From contig CAAGLJ010000201.1 in NCBI GenBank assembly GCA_900770785.1, forward strand, positions 1-5,773: 5,773 nt of DNA, read 5' to 3'. Both the position numbers and the translations under genes were made by a program. The notes beneath the pieces were generated by a model, which searched no databases, was not told the DNA's origin, and worked only from the letters and a program-made list of their open reading frames with translations. This DNA is from Lachnospiraceae bacterium (GTDB taxonomy: Bacteria; Bacillota; Clostridia; Lachnospirales; Lachnospiraceae). This document shows, piece after piece, positions 5,718-5,773 of this stretch (its first letter is position 1; every line of letters begins with the position of its first letter).

Positions 5718-5773
5718 CTGAAAAATGAGTATATTTTCCCAAAGTACCAATCTGTCGTTTTTTTGAAGGCAAA

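Noticed and set aside
5700..5773. Terminator after the FAD/Rieske gene (AGTTT-CCGT-AAACT at 5700-5713 and a T-run at 5758-5764)
   Set aside because: The small hairpin is 44 bases from the T-run, and no stable stem directly precedes the T-run. The window may end before the real terminator; nothing else is seen in 5718-5773.
1..5773. CRISPR arrays, tRNA or rRNA genes, insertion sequences and riboswitches
   Set aside because: No regularly spaced repeats, tRNA-like cloverleaf sequences, transposase motifs or long leader regions were found; coding density leaves only 4065-4196 and 5718-5773 as notable gaps.

Overview
The window looks like chromosome from an anaerobic, moderate-GC Firmicute, most likely a clostridial (Lachnospiraceae-type) bacterium. 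The grounds are an oxygen-sensitive CooS-type protein, strong AGGAGG-like ribosome sites 8-9 bases before the starts, AGA/AGG arginine codons, a lipoprotein-anchored binding protein with a Gram-positive-style signal peptide, and very short intergenic gaps. Family assignments come from reading motifs in the translations; no database search was possible.

Layout. Bases 1-3624 (+ strand) are the visible part of a tight operon. It holds the C-terminal ~367 residues of a CooS-type carbon monoxide dehydrogenase homologue (cut by the left edge), then a complete NitT/TauT-type ABC importer: lipoprotein binding protein (1123-2073), permease (2090-2851) and ATPase (2851-3624). Gaps are 18 bp and 16 bp, then a 1-base overlap. 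A convergent gene on the minus strand (3627-4064) encodes an Rrf2-family regulator with three cysteines placed like an IscR/NsrR Fe-S site; only 2 bp separate its stop codon from the ATPase stop. A 132-bp divergent intergenic region (4065-4196) carries a good rrf2 promoter and weak dyads. Then comes a + strand gene (4197-5717) for an FAD-dependent oxidoreductase fused to a C-terminal Rieske [2Fe-2S] domain. The last 56 bp hold nothing I can support.

Main point. The CooS homologue keeps most active-site positions of Ni,Fe-CODH: Cys equivalents of C295, C446, C476 and C526, the K563-equivalent lysine, and probably the H261-equivalent histidine at the very first codon. The cysteine equivalent to C333 (Carboxydothermus CODH-II numbering) is aspartate (codon 226-228). 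This is the kind of departure known from 'deviant' CooS proteins such as CooS-V of Carboxydothermus hydrogenoformans, which carries an Fe/S/O hybrid cluster, does not interconvert CO and CO2, and turns over hydroxylamine slowly. This gene should therefore not be annotated as a working CO dehydrogenase on homology alone.

How the genes may work together (inference). The importer brings in a small, probably anionic or N/S-oxygenated compound. The deviant CooS reduces or otherwise transforms it, the Fe-S Rrf2 protein senses redox, Fe-S or nitrosative state, and the FAD/Rieske protein supplies or removes electrons. The importer's substrate and the reaction are unknown.
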